Shown: positions 1 through 6,352 of the stretch, one piece after another | Layout of the letters: each line of letters begins with the position of its first letter | Numbering within the stretch: position 1 is the stretch's first letter | DNA from: Candidatus Methanomarinus sp. HR1 | GTDB lineage: Archaea; Halobacteriota; Methanosarcinia; Methanosarcinales; Methanocomedenaceae | NCBI GenBank assembly: GCA_002926195.1 | Contig: MZXQ01000109.1 | Location: forward strand, 8,272 to 15,720 | Length of the DNA: 7,449 nt | Direction of reading: 5' to 3' | Notes under the pieces: generated by a model | What the model saw: only the letters and a program-made list of their open reading frames with translations | Database searches by the model: none | Told to the model about the DNA's origin: nothing | Translations under genes and position numbers: made by a program

Positions 1-144
1 TTTTCTATGGCAATGTCTAAGAAGGATATGGGAAGGAAGGCTTCAAAGAAAAAGGCACAATTGGAAGAACTTGAAATAGAGGCTGCTTCAGGAACGGGTG
101 ACGCAAAGAGGAGACTTGCGAAGGCTAAGAAAAAGAGAAAATGA
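1..144 (+). CDS. Lysine/arginine-rich C-terminal tail of a protein, cut by the window edge
   Basis: The frame is open from base 1 to the TGA at 142-144, giving 47 codons. It contains ATG codons at 7 and 13, so it could be a complete protein of about 45 or 43 residues or the end of a longer one. The upstream sequence needed to decide is missing. The tail is strongly basic, with 16 Lys or Arg among the 45 residues from the first ATG. A short acidic and hydrophobic patch (QLEELEIEA) lies in the middle and the end reads AKKKRK. Such a composition fits a nucleic-acid- or ribosome-binding tail, but that is inference. I do not recognise a family. No oligoT terminator follows directly; the nearest structured element is the inverted repeat at 194-230. 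Confidence 0.5.
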   Translation, partial: FSMAMSKKDMGRKASKKKAQLEELEIEAASGTGDAKRRLAKAKKKRK

Positions 145-193
145 CCAACACTTCCACGATAACAACCTGGTGTCCATAAACTTTATTTGCACC

Positions 194-230
194 ACTTTTT
201 AAGTTTAAGGAAATTATACTATTAAAAAGT
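194..230. repeat. 9-bp perfect inverted repeat, possible weak hairpin
   Basis: ACTTTTTAA at 194-202 is exactly complementary to TTAAAAAGT at 222-230, with a 19-nt A+T-rich spacer. It lies 50 nt after the stop of the basic ORF and 85 nt before the tRNA. It could help end the upstream transcript, since the left arm contains a T5 run. The stem holds only one G-C pair, so a stable RNA structure is doubtful and chance is a real possibility in such A+T-rich sequence. Confidence 0.3.
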
Positions 231-314
231 ACACCCCAATAATACGAAACAGATAAGTACAATAGTGTAAATTCACAATTGAGTTGAAAGGCAAATAATA
301 TTATTTATCCTGAT

Positions 315-424
315 CCCGCCTTAACTCAGCCTGGTTAGAGTGCGCGGCTGTAGTTTGTTCATGTGCTTTTTAGCACACACGCGCAGTAACCGCGATGTCC
401 CCGGTTCGAATCTGGGAGGCGGGA
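315..424 (+). tRNA. tRNA-Tyr (anticodon GUA) with a 35-nt intron
   Basis: The full cloverleaf can be built. The acceptor stem is CCCGCCT 315-321 with AGGCGGG 417-423, and the discriminator is A424. The D stem is ACTC 324-327 with GAGT 338-341. The anticodon stem is CGCGG 343-347 with CCGCG 390-394. The variable loop is five bases (395-399). The T stem is CCCGG 400-404 with CTGGG 412-416, around the loop TTCGAAT. The anticodon GTA is at 350-352, immediately before the intron-containing part of the loop. Removing 354-388 leaves a 75-nt tRNA. C1-G72 with A73 is the known archaeal/eukaryotic tyrosine identity set, which agrees with the anticodon. CCA is not encoded, so it must be added after transcription. 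A T10 run follows directly. I could not find a convincing TATA box at the expected distance upstream. Confidence 0.95.
354..388 (+). other. tRNA-Tyr intron at position 37/38 with bulge-helix-bulge splice sites
   Basis: The 4-bp central helix is CTGT 348-351 paired with GCAG 383-386, the last pair being T-G. It is flanked by two 3-nt bulges, AGT 352-354 and TAA 387-389. Archaeal tRNA-splicing endonuclease is known to cut after the second bulge base, which puts the ends exactly at 353/354 and 388/389. The intron's own hairpin is TGTGC 362-366 with GCACA 373-377, extendable by T367-A372. The helix expected just inside the 5' bulge is imperfect, because T355 faces C382, so this is a relaxed form of the motif on the intron side. 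The 35-nt length leaves no room for a coding sequence or an embedded small RNA of usual size. Confidence 0.88.
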
Positions 425-425
425 C

Positions 426-435
426 TTTTTTTTTT
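426..435 (+). terminator. OligoT terminator after tRNA-Tyr
   Basis: Ten consecutive T residues begin two bases after the tRNA discriminator. A T-rich tract alone is enough to stop archaeal RNA polymerase, and no hairpin is present here. It separates the tRNA from the cytochrome gene 108 nt downstream. Confidence 0.75.
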
Positions 436-449
436 ACTAAAACCATATC

Positions 450-460
450 GAAATATTTAT
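450..460 (+). promoter_or_regulatory. Candidate archaeal BRE/TATA element for the cytochrome gene
   Basis: GAAATATTTAT at 450-460 resembles an archaeal purine/A-rich BRE followed by a TATA box. It would place transcription start near 480-485 and give a leader of roughly 60 nt before the ATG at 544. The region is A+T-rich and other TATA-like words occur in it, so the assignment is tentative. Confidence 0.3.
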
Positions 461-531
461 GTTCATGTATAGTATTCATATTCTTTAAAACCAGTTACAC
501 TTATTGAAAGTAAATAATGATTTATTAAATA

Positions 532-537
532 AGGTGG
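532..537 (+). promoter_or_regulatory. Ribosome binding site of the cytochrome gene
   Basis: AGGTGG at 532-537 matches the anti-Shine-Dalgarno complement and ends six bases before the ATG at 544. This supports that start, which also places the hydrophobic leader right at the N-terminus. Confidence 0.7.
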
Positions 538-543
538 ATTTAT

Positions 544-1383
544 ATGAGGAGAATAATATTTGGTATATTGATTGTTTTATGTTTATTTTATTTTGCATAT
601 AGTGTTACATCACCCAGCCATTTGCATGCAGATCATAAAATGGAATACTGTGGTGGTAGTGATTGTCATGATGTTGATTCCGATGCATGTCCGGGTGGAT
701 TGGACTTTCCGGATGCGGACTATTTAGAATACTGTCCCCAAGTAATGGGGAGTATTAACCTTCATGCGCAAATGGTGCCGTACGAATGTGATAGATGTCA
801 CCAGTACGGAAAAAAACCTATGTATTCTAATTGTAACCTATGCCATGTTGAGCATCATGATCTGACGGACGTTGGTATCGATATATCAGATTCCGAATGC
901 ATTACATGCCATAGCAGCCACACTCTGATAACTGATGAGTCATGTGAGAAGTGTCATAGTAAAGAATATGATGAATTGAAGACACAGGGAGCCGCACACA
1001 ATGAACTTAATAACAGTTGTTATTCATGTCATACCAAACATGCATACAGTATAAAATGCCTGGAGTGTCATGATGTAGTTCATGGATCAGGCATATCAAC
1101 TGACTGTGTTGAATGTCACGAACCGCACACTCCAACTGATTTTAATTTCACTGTTGTGACCGCAGATCAGTGTGAACAATGCCATATTGATGTAGTTAAT
1201 GAGTTCATGGATCACCCGACCCAACATTCAAATGTATCATGTGTTGAGTGTCACAAGGACCACAAGAGCGTGGGTGACTGCTATGATTGTCATGAGAATG
1301 TACATCCGCAACTCTCGGAATCAGATATGGATAAATGTTCAGGATGTCACGGTGATGCTCATTCACCGAGTAGATTCGGATAA
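544..1383 (+). CDS. Dodecaheme c-type cytochrome, exported or membrane-anchored
   Basis: The 279-residue protein starts with a short basic and then hydrophobic stretch (about residues 2-21), a signal peptide or single anchor, so the rest should lie outside the cytoplasm. Twelve heme-binding sites follow. The first is CX4CH at 36-42. Eleven are CXXCH, at 82, 97, 119, 134, 159, 172, 188, 210, 233, 246 and 265. Five motifs continue as CHxxH and three as CHxxxH. Outside the motifs there are 16 His, enough for bis-His ligation of all hemes. Cys49 and Cys64 belong to no heme site and might form a disulfide. Residues 134-195 and 210-273 are a spaced repeat. At about 23 residues per heme there is little room for a catalytic domain, so electron transfer is the likely role, for example between membrane oxidation steps and an extracellular acceptor or partner (inference from ANME and Archaeoglobales multiheme cytochromes). 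The gene stands alone with its own terminator, and no cytochrome-maturation gene is in view. I cannot name a specific family. Confidence 0.93.
   Translation: MRRIIFGILIVLCLFYFAYSVTSPSHLHADHKMEYCGGSDCHDVDSDACPGGLDFPDADYLEYCPQVMGSINLHAQMVPYECDRCHQYGKKPMYSNCNLCHVEHHDLTDVGIDISDSECITCHSSHTLITDESCEKCHSKEYDELKTQGAAHNELNNSCYSCHTKHAYSIKCLECHDVVHGSGISTDCVECHEPHTPTDFNFTVVTADQCEQCHIDVVNEFMDHPTQHSNVSCVECHKDHKSVGDCYDCHENVHPQLSESDMDKCSGCHGDAHSPSRFG
943..1128 (+). repeat. Tetraheme module, first copy (cytochrome residues 134-195)
   Basis: This segment encodes hemes 5 to 8 in the order CxxCH-13 residues-H, CxxCHxxH, CxxCHxxxH, CxxCHxxH. Six key positions, C159, H163, H166, C172, H176 and H180, recur exactly 74 residues later. 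The H138 to H152 interval (14) equals H214 to H228. The repeat is visible in Cys/His spacing and a few shared residues, so it is an old protein-level duplication rather than a DNA repeat. Confidence 0.65.
1171..1362 (+). repeat. Tetraheme module, second copy (cytochrome residues 210-273)
   Basis: This segment encodes hemes 9 to 12 with the same layout as residues 134-195: CxxCH-13 residues-H, CxxCHxxH, CxxCHxxxH, then a last CxxCH whose following His is one residue further away. SCxxCHxxH and CxxCHxxVH occupy equivalent places in both copies. The spacing between the third and fourth hemes differs (16 residues in the first copy, 19 here). Confidence 0.65.
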
Positions 1384-1391
1384 ATAATATC

Positions 1392-1431
1392 GGGTATCTT
1401 AAAAAAGATACCCTTAATTTTTCTTTTTTTT
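1392..1431 (+). terminator. Hairpin plus oligoT terminator of the cytochrome gene
   Basis: GGGTATCTT 1392-1400 pairs perfectly with AAGATACCC 1405-1413 around an AAAA loop. TTAA and then a T tract interrupted by one C (1418-1431) follow. It starts eight bases after the cytochrome stop codon. The structure looks like a bacterial intrinsic terminator, and the T tract alone would be effective in archaea. It isolates the cytochrome transcript from ileS. Confidence 0.85.
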
Positions 1432-1436
1432 AACTC

Positions 1437-1444
1437 ATATAATA
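1437..1444 (+). promoter_or_regulatory. Candidate TATA box for the ileS-mptE unit
   Basis: ATATAATA at 1437-1444 lies just after the cytochrome terminator and 54 nt before the ileS start. This would give a leader of roughly 30 nt. A promoter is required somewhere in 1432-1498 because the terminator precedes it, but the exact box is not certain. Confidence 0.35.
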
Positions 1445-1498
1445 AGTACTACCTGCAACAATTAGTTATTTTAATCTATCTTATCCGGGGAATCGGAA

Positions 1499-4400
1499 AT
1501 GATCAAAGAAATCACCAATACATATAATGCAAAGGACCTTGAAGAAAAAATCGGCACTTTTTGGGAATCTATCAATGCTTATACTAAAACCCGACAACAT
1601 AGAGCTAATGGCACAGATTTCTATTTTGTAGACGGGCCCCCATATACCACAGGTCATATTCATCTTGGGACAGCCTGGAACAAGATTATAAAAGACTCTG
1701 TCCTGCGTTATAAATCAATGAATAATTATTGTGTCTGCGACAGGGCAGGATGGGATATGCACGGTCTACCCATCGAAGTGAAAGTAGAGGAAGCACTTGG
1801 CTTTAAATCAAAGAAGGATATTGAAGCATATGGTGTGGATAAGTTCATTGATAAATGTAAAGAGTTTGCTTTGACATATAAAGATGAGATGACATATCAG
1901 TTCAAAGAACTGGGGATATGGTTGAACTGGGATGACCCTTATATGACGCTAAGGGATGAATATATAGAAGCTGCCTGGTGGACATTATGGCGTAGTTCAA
2001 AGAAGGGTTTATTAGAACAGGGTAAAAGAGTAGTGAACTGGTGTCCCAGATGTGAGACCGCTATTGCTGATAGTGAAGTAGAATACTGGGATGAAGAAGA
2101 CCCATCTGTATATATCAAGTTCAAGATTAAGAATGAGGATAATACCTATATAGTTATCTGGACCACTACGCCCTGGACCATCCCTGCTAATATTGCTGTG
2201 GCTGTTCATCCGGGTTTTGAATACAGCAAGATCAGGGCATGGAAAGGGAATAATGAACATAACGAAATACTCTATGTTGCTACACAACTGGTAGAACATG
2301 TATTAAAACAGGGCAGATATACTGATTATGAGGTAATTGACCGTATGCTGGGTGAAGACCTGGTAAAGTTATCATATGAACATCCTCTGGCAGATAAAGT
2401 ACCGGCTCAGGCCGAATTCGAACATAATATTTATATGGCTGATTTTGTTACAGCAGAGAACACTGGCTGTGTACATATAGCCCCCGGCCATGGTCATGAT
2501 GATTTTCTTCTGGGTTCGGAACATAATATGCCACTCTATTGTCCTGTCGGCCCTGATGGTAGATACACCTCGGATGCCGGTGAATATGAAGGTAAATATG
2601 TCAAGGATGCAGATGAACAGGTATTAAATGACCTGGAGAAAAGAGGTAATCTACTGAAAAAAGAGATGATCATACATAGGTACGGGCACTGCTGGCGCTG
2701 TAAGACACCGATTATATATCTGGCTACTGAACAGTGGTTTCTGAGGATCTCTGACATCAAAGATGATATGCTCGCTGAGATTAACAAAGTAGACTGGTAT
2801 CCTGATTGGGCTGGCTCTGCCAGGTTTACTGACTGGGTATCAGGTGCACGCGACTGGTGCATTAGCCGTCAGCGCTACTGGGGCATTCCACTGCCTATCT
2901 GGATATGTTCTTCATGTGAAAATAGAGAGGTTATCGGGACCATGGCACAACTTAAAAAGCGCTGTGGTATCAAAGACCAAATTGACCTGCACAGACCTAA
3001 TGTAGATAATATCACACTTCCTTGCAGTTGCGGAGGTGTTATGAGGCGGGTTGAGGATGTATTTGATGTGTGGTTCGACTCAGCAGTAGCTTCCTGGGCT
3101 ACTTTAAATTATCCACATGAACATGAAGACTTTGACAGACTCTGGCCTGCTGACTTTATTACCGAAGGACATGACCAGACCAGAGGCTGGTTCTATTCCC
3201 AGCTTGGAGCAAGTATGCTGGCTTTTGGCAGGGCACCATATAAAAGTGTTCTAATGCATGGATTCACCCTGGATGATTCTGGTAAGAAGATGAGCAAGAG
3301 CCAGGGGAATGTAGTATCTCCGGGAGAGGTAATAAATAAGTTCGGTGCAGATGCTCTTCGGTTCTATGTACTTTCATCCAATGCACCCTGGGAAGATCTG
3401 AAGTTCAACTGGGATGAGGTCAGTACAGTTAGCAGGATGCTTAATATCTTCTGGAATGTCTACCGTTTCCCGCTACCGTATATGGTTCTGGATGATTTCA
3501 ATCCGGCTGTTACTACCTATGATATTGTAGAGTCCCACCTCAGACCAGAAGACCGCTGGATACTCAGCCGGGTAAACTCATTAGTACACACAGTAGAAGA
3601 AGCTATGGATCAATACAACCTTCATAGAGCTACCCGTCCGATTTCAGAATTTATTTTAGAAGATCTCTCAAGATGGTACATTCAACTCATCAGGCCCCGT
3701 ACATGGATCGAAGGCGATGATCCTGATAAGCTGGCTGCATATTGGGTGATCTATGAAGTACTTGTTAAAACTTCAAAGATCATTGCTCCTTTTACTCCAT
3801 ATATGGCGGAATCCATATACCAGAATCTTGTACGCAATTTAGACTCAAGTACTACAGAGTCAGTGCATATGTGCGACTGGCCCAAAGCCGAAGCTGCTTT
3901 GATCGATACTAAACTTGAGATGAAAATGAGTGCTATTCGCAATATTGTGGAAGCTGCGTCCAATGCCAGGCAGAAAGTGAAACGAAAACTGCGCTGGCCT
4001 GTTAAAAGGATCATCATCGCCCCTGAGAACGAAATAACAATAGATGCAGTTGAAACACTTAGATCCGTACTACTTGACCAGACAAACAGCAAAGAAGTGA
4101 TTGTTTTAAGTAAAGGTGAGATATGGGATGAACTTGGGTTAACAGCAGTCCCACAGCCTAAAGCTATTGGTCCTGTTTTCAAAGGCGATGCCGGTAAGGT
4201 TATTGCGGCTTTAGGTGACATTGATGCAATATCTATTCAGGATGCTATACATACTAAAGATCGGTTTGACATTGAGATATCGGGAGGTACTGCTGCAATC
4301 ACAGCAGATATGGTTGTGTTTAAGCAAACCATTCCCGATCATATAGCTGCTGCTGAGTTTGCCGGAGGTACGGTCTATGTGGATGCTCTTTTGACAAGGG

Positions 4401-4678
4401 AGATTGAGTCAGAAGGATATGCCCGTGAGGTTATCAGAAGGGTACAGGATATGCGCAAGGAACTGGACCTGGATGTAGAAGCTGGAATTAAAGCCATTGT
4501 TCTAATCGAAGATGAAAGAGTATGCGACCTTGTACTTGACAGGGAATCGTATATCTCTGATGAGATCCGGGCAAAACTACTCATTATCGGAATTGAGATT
4601 AAGCCTGAAGGTGACATGGTCAAGGAATGGGACGTTGAAGGAACCAATATGAAAATAAGCATTACAAAGATGCAATGA
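1499..4678 (+). CDS. ileS: Isoleucyl-tRNA synthetase, archaeal/eukaryotic type
   Basis: This cytoplasmic class Ia enzyme charges tRNA-Ile with isoleucine using ATP. The 1059 residues match the usual length of the archaeal form. In order one sees: the HIGH-type signature HIHL at 53-56 in a [11 protein letters not shown] context; a zinc-type pair C182/C185 (WCPRC); the inserted editing domain with its threonine-rich TTTPWT at 222-227 and GHGHDDF around 330-336; YGHCWRC at 395-401; C470-x2-C473 with C509-x-C511, a likely second metal site; the catalytic-core signature [19 protein letters not shown] at 597-601; and the anticodon-binding region with a long C-terminal extension. The CP1 editing domain is known to hydrolyse Val-tRNA-Ile. 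All catalytic signatures are intact. The start at 1499 gives the typical N-terminus, with a weak GGGG ribosome site at 1487-1490. The stop overlaps the next gene by ATGA, so the pair should be co-translated. Confidence 0.98.
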   Translation: MIKEITNTYNAKDLEEKIGTFWESINAYTKTRQHRANGTDFYFVDGPPYTTGHIHLGTAWNKIIKDSVLRYKSMNNYCVCDRAGWDMHGLPIEVKVEEALGFKSKKDIEAYGVDKFIDKCKEFALTYKDEMTYQFKELGIWLNWDDPYMTLRDEYIEAAWWTLWRSSKKGLLEQGKRVVNWCPRCETAIADSEVEYWDEEDPSVYIKFKIKNEDNTYIVIWTTTPWTIPANIAVAVHPGFEYSKIRAWKGNNEHNEILYVATQLVEHVLKQGRYTDYEVIDRMLGEDLVKLSYEHPLADKVPAQAEFEHNIYMADFVTAENTGCVHIAPGHGHDDFLLGSEHNMPLYCPVGPDGRYTSDAGEYEGKYVKDADEQVLNDLEKRGNLLKKEMIIHRYGHCWRCKTPIIYLATEQWFLRISDIKDDMLAEINKVDWYPDWAGSARFTDWVSGARDWCISRQRYWGIPLPIWICSSCENREVIGTMAQLKKRCGIKDQIDLHRPNVDNITLPCSCGGVMRRVEDVFDVWFDSAVASWATLNYPHEHEDFDRLWPADFITEGHDQTRGWFYSQLGASMLAFGRAPYKSVLMHGFTLDDSGKKMSKSQGNVVSPGEVINKFGADALRFYVLSSNAPWEDLKFNWDEVSTVSRMLNIFWNVYRFPLPYMVLDDFNPAVTTYDIVESHLRPEDRWILSRVNSLVHTVEEAMDQYNLHRATRPISEFILEDLSRWYIQLIRPRTWIEGDDPDKLAAYWVIYEVLVKTSKIIAPFTPYMAESIYQNLVRNLDSSTTESVHMCDWPKAEAALIDTKLEMKMSAIRNIVEAASNARQKVKRKLRWPVKRIIIAPENEITIDAVETLRSVLLDQTNSKEVIVLSKGEIWDELGLTAVPQPKAIGPVFKGDAGKVIAALGDIDAISIQDAIHTKDRFDIEISGGTAAITADMVVFKQTIPDHIAAAEFAGGTVYVDALLTREIESEGYAREVIRRVQDMRKELDLDVEAGIKAIVLIEDERVCDLVLDRESYISDEIRAKLLIIGIEIKPEGDMVKEWDVEGTNMKISITKMQ

Positions 4679-5301
4679 AATTTAATGAATGGGAACCGCT
4701 GTATCGTGAAATTATCAACGATATGGGATATGATCCGGACCAGGATGCACTTTCTGCCAGGATATTATCCGAGATGTTATTTGAGATTAAACGATCAGCA
4801 TCTCTTAAGACTCTTTTTGAGTTGATCAAAGATAATGATGTGTTGGTTTGTGGTAATGCACCTTGTCTGGGTGAAGATCTTCTTAAGATCGAGCCTTCTG
4901 AATATTGTATCATTGCAGCGGATGGTGCAACAGCCGTGCTTATGAATGCAGGTATTGTTCCACATATTATTGTAACTGATCTTGACGGTGATATTGAAGC
5001 TCAGATCGAGGCTAATAGCCAGGGTGCGGTCATGGTGGTTCATGCCCATGGTGATAATATTCCTGCTATTAATTCTGTGGTTCCGCAACTTGGTAATATA
5101 ATCGGGTCAACTCAGGCGCAACCGCTTGAAAATGTATTTAATTTCGGTGGGTTTACTGACGGAGATCGATGTGTATTTTTAGCAAAGGAATTCCAGGCAT
5201 CAGGTATAATAATGATCGGGTTTGATTTCAATGACCCGGATGTTACTGATGTAAAAAAAAAGAAGCTCAAATGGGCAAAAAAACTTATTTCGCTAGTATA
5301 G
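4675..5301 (+). CDS. mptE: 6-hydroxymethyl-7,8-dihydropterin pyrophosphokinase, MptE family (DUF115-related)
   Basis: MptE transfers pyrophosphate from ATP to 6-hydroxymethyl-7,8-dihydropterin, which is then joined to the aniline part of tetrahydromethanopterin, the archaeal C1 carrier. It replaces bacterial FolK and is unrelated to it. The 208-residue cytoplasmic protein shows the family's Asp/His-rich motifs: CGNAPCLG (59-66), the AADGA segment (81-85), VTDLDGD (100-106), VHAHGDN (122-128), FTDGDR (160-165) and GFDFND (182-187). The acidic clusters probably bind Mg-ATP. It ends in [12 protein letters not shown], a normal-looking C-terminus for the family. Its ATG lies inside the ileS stop (ATGA), so translation probably depends on ileS ribosomes. 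An A9 run at 5253-5261 sits near the end, but the frame runs through to a sensible end. Assignment is by recalled motifs, without an alignment. Confidence 0.88.
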   Translation: MKFNEWEPLYREIINDMGYDPDQDALSARILSEMLFEIKRSASLKTLFELIKDNDVLVCGNAPCLGEDLLKIEPSEYCIIAADGATAVLMNAGIVPHIIVTDLDGDIEAQIEANSQGAVMVVHAHGDNIPAINSVVPQLGNIIGSTQAQPLENVFNFGGFTDGDRCVFLAKEFQASGIIMIGFDFNDPDVTDVKKKKLKWAKKLISLV

Positions 5302-5397
5302 ATAACAATCATTTAAGAGGAATACGAAAGAAGTCAAGTTTCTATTTATCCATTATCTCCCTTACTGATATCATGCCGAAGGTGAACTACATACTGA

Positions 5398-5658
5398 ATG
5401 AGAAGAAGAATTATCGAATCGGGAGAATGGAGGAAGTTGACGTTGAATTATTTCTACAATAAGTGTGATTTTATTGTTCGGTTTACTTACACTCAAATAC
5501 CTATATTAAGGAATTTACTTCGAAAAATAATGTTCCAGAGGTTGTATTCCAGCGATTTTAAGAATATTGATATTACTTTCGAGCAATTAAAAAAAACATT
5601 GTGTCAATATGAGGATGTTGAAGTAGAGGATGACTGCGTTGATAATTTGTACATATAA
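5398..5658 (+). CDS. Small unrecognised ORF, possibly a gene fragment
   Basis: The frame gives 86 codons from the ATG at 5398 or 72 from the TTG at 5443. The TTG has a strong GGAGG at 5429-5433 with nine bases of spacing. The ATG has only GGTGA at 5381-5385, twelve bases away. The segment from TTG onward looks protein-like: an aromatic and basic first half and an acidic end, with DITFEQLKKTL in between. That last phrase recalls the C-terminal part of some methyltransferases, so a truncated methyltransferase is one guess, not a claim. The stop overlaps the start of the methyltransferase by 29 nt (ATG) or 20 nt (TTG), consistent with coupling or with a broken larger gene. It may not be a real gene. 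Confidence 0.33.
   Translation: MRRRIIESGEWRKLTLNYFYNKCDFIVRFTYTQIPILRNLLRKIMFQRLYSSDFKNIDITFEQLKKTLCQYEDVEVEDDCVDNLYI
5429..5433 (+). promoter_or_regulatory. Strong GGAGG ribosome site pointing to a TTG start at 5443
   Basis: GGAGG ends nine bases before TTG 5443 and three before TTG 5437, both in the small ORF's frame. The longer spacing is the usual one, so 5443 is the better start if the ORF is translated. It is the main evidence that this stretch may be coding. Confidence 0.35.
5625..5629 (+). promoter_or_regulatory. AGAGG ribosome site that questions the methyltransferase start
   Basis: AGAGG directly abuts the ATG at 5630, leaving no room for initiation there. It lies nine bases before an in-frame TTG at 5639, the normal distance. 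A TAG in the same frame at 5624-5626 rules out any start further upstream. The choice is therefore between ATG 5630 with no spaced site and TTG 5639 with a good one. Confidence 0.4.
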
Positions 5659-6352
5659 AGCGGATATAAAGAATGGAAAAATTGACAGAAGCAATTTTGA
5701 TGCTAATGTTCAATTTTTAGAAGGAACTGGATTATTCAATGAAAATATAAAAATTTTAGAGATAGGTTGTGGCGCAGGAAGATTGACAAATTATCTTACT
5801 CAAAAAAGATTCAATACAATAGGGATTGATATCAGTAGTACATTAATAACGGAAGGGCGTATACATTATCCGGATGCAATTATTTTCATTGCTTCAGGAG
5901 GTGACATGCCAATTAAAGATTTGACATTTGATATTGTTCTGAGTTTTGATGTTCTTGAACATATTCCGGATGTGGATACACATATTAATGAAGTTCGGAG
6001 AATACTAAAACCCGGTGGATTTTATCTGCTTCAGACACCAAATAAACTTACTAATGTTCCATTTGAAATCATTAAGAATAATAGTTTTACAAGGTATAAA
6101 AAATATCACTGTTCCCTACAAACGTATTGGTCATTAAAGAAATTGCTAATATCACATGATTTTGAGGTGAAATTCAAAAAAATTCCCGTTATGAATGATT
6201 TTATTTATCAAAAAATTGAGAAAGTATTTGGGCGTGCCGGGAGTTTTTTATTAAAACTGGTAAATCCGGATCGACTACCTATGCCGATAAGAACGAATTT
6301 TTATGTTTGCGGGAGGAAAAATGAGGATTGGAATAGCGGCAAGAGGACTTAG
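5630..6352 (+). CDS. Class I SAM-dependent methyltransferase (Methyltransf_11 type)
   Basis: The 240-residue soluble protein has a Rossmann-type methyltransferase fold. Motif I is ILEIGCGAGRL (42-52), which binds the SAM methionine part. The acidic residue after strand 2 is D67 in GIDIS, expected to contact the ribose. D92 in GGDMPI sits at the adenine side. The motif III-like segment is DIVLSFDVLEHIPD (101-114), followed by RRILKPGGFYLLQTPN (123-138). The remaining 100 residues are basic and probably hold the acceptor site. The substrate cannot be read from the sequence. With the glycosyltransferase right behind it, a sugar or lipid-linked glycan is likely (inference). The true start may be TTG 5639, making it 237 residues. 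The 3' end overlaps the next gene by 32 nt, indicating one transcript and coupled translation. It is more A+T-rich than ileS. Confidence 0.87.
   Translation: MTALIICTYKADIKNGKIDRSNFDANVQFLEGTGLFNENIKILEIGCGAGRLTNYLTQKRFNTIGIDISSTLITEGRIHYPDAIIFIASGGDMPIKDLTFDIVLSFDVLEHIPDVDTHINEVRRILKPGGFYLLQTPNKLTNVPFEIIKNNSFTRYKKYHCSLQTYWSLKKLLISHDFEVKFKKIPVMNDFIYQKIEKVFGRAGSFLLKLVNPDRLPMPIRTNFYVCGRKNEDWNSGKRT
6312..6316 (+). promoter_or_regulatory. GGAGG ribosome site fixing the glycosyltransferase start at 6321
   Basis: GGAGG, part of GGGAGG 6311-6316, lies inside the methyltransferase frame and ends four bases before ATG 6321. This favours 6321 over the in-frame ATG at 6303, which would add six non-family residues (MFAGGK) before the typical MRIGIAARGL beginning. 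Confidence 0.65.

Larger units (their letters stand above)
5302..5629. other. Junction between the housekeeping pair and the glycan genes, no recognised gene
   Basis: These 328 bases separate mptE from the methyltransferase. The first part (5302-5397) shows only short fragments in each forward frame, no terminator after mptE and no clear promoter. The second part carries the small ORF listed separately. Base composition shifts toward A+T after this stretch. It could be a remnant of a decayed gene or a site where the flanking blocks were joined. I see no tRNA, direct repeats or transposase residue here. Confidence 0.5.

Noticed and set aside
354..388. Guide or other small RNA encoded in the tRNA intron
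   Set aside because: At 35 nt it is too short for a C/D guide RNA, and no C or D box was seen. It forms only the splice motif and a small hairpin.
1199..1387. 62-codon ORF in another frame inside the cytochrome gene
   Set aside because: It lies wholly within the 3' part of a gene with 12 heme motifs, has no ribosome site of note and its translation shows no domain. It is a shadow frame.
1939..4662. Several minus-strand ORFs of 60-156 codons opposite ileS
   Set aside because: They are antisense to a fully conserved synthetase, low in complexity (Ser/Ile-rich) and show no family motif.
5253..5462. Frameshift at the A9 run that would extend mptE into the 5271-5462 frame
   Set aside because: The uninterrupted frame already gives a family-like end ([12 protein letters not shown]) at a normal length, and the alternative extension has no recognisable similarity to the family.
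5398..6352. Small ORF and methyltransferase being one frameshifted gene
   Set aside because: The methyltransferase is complete for its class, with motif I near residue 45, and it has a plausible start and ribosome site of its own. Nothing in the small ORF is a needed missing part.
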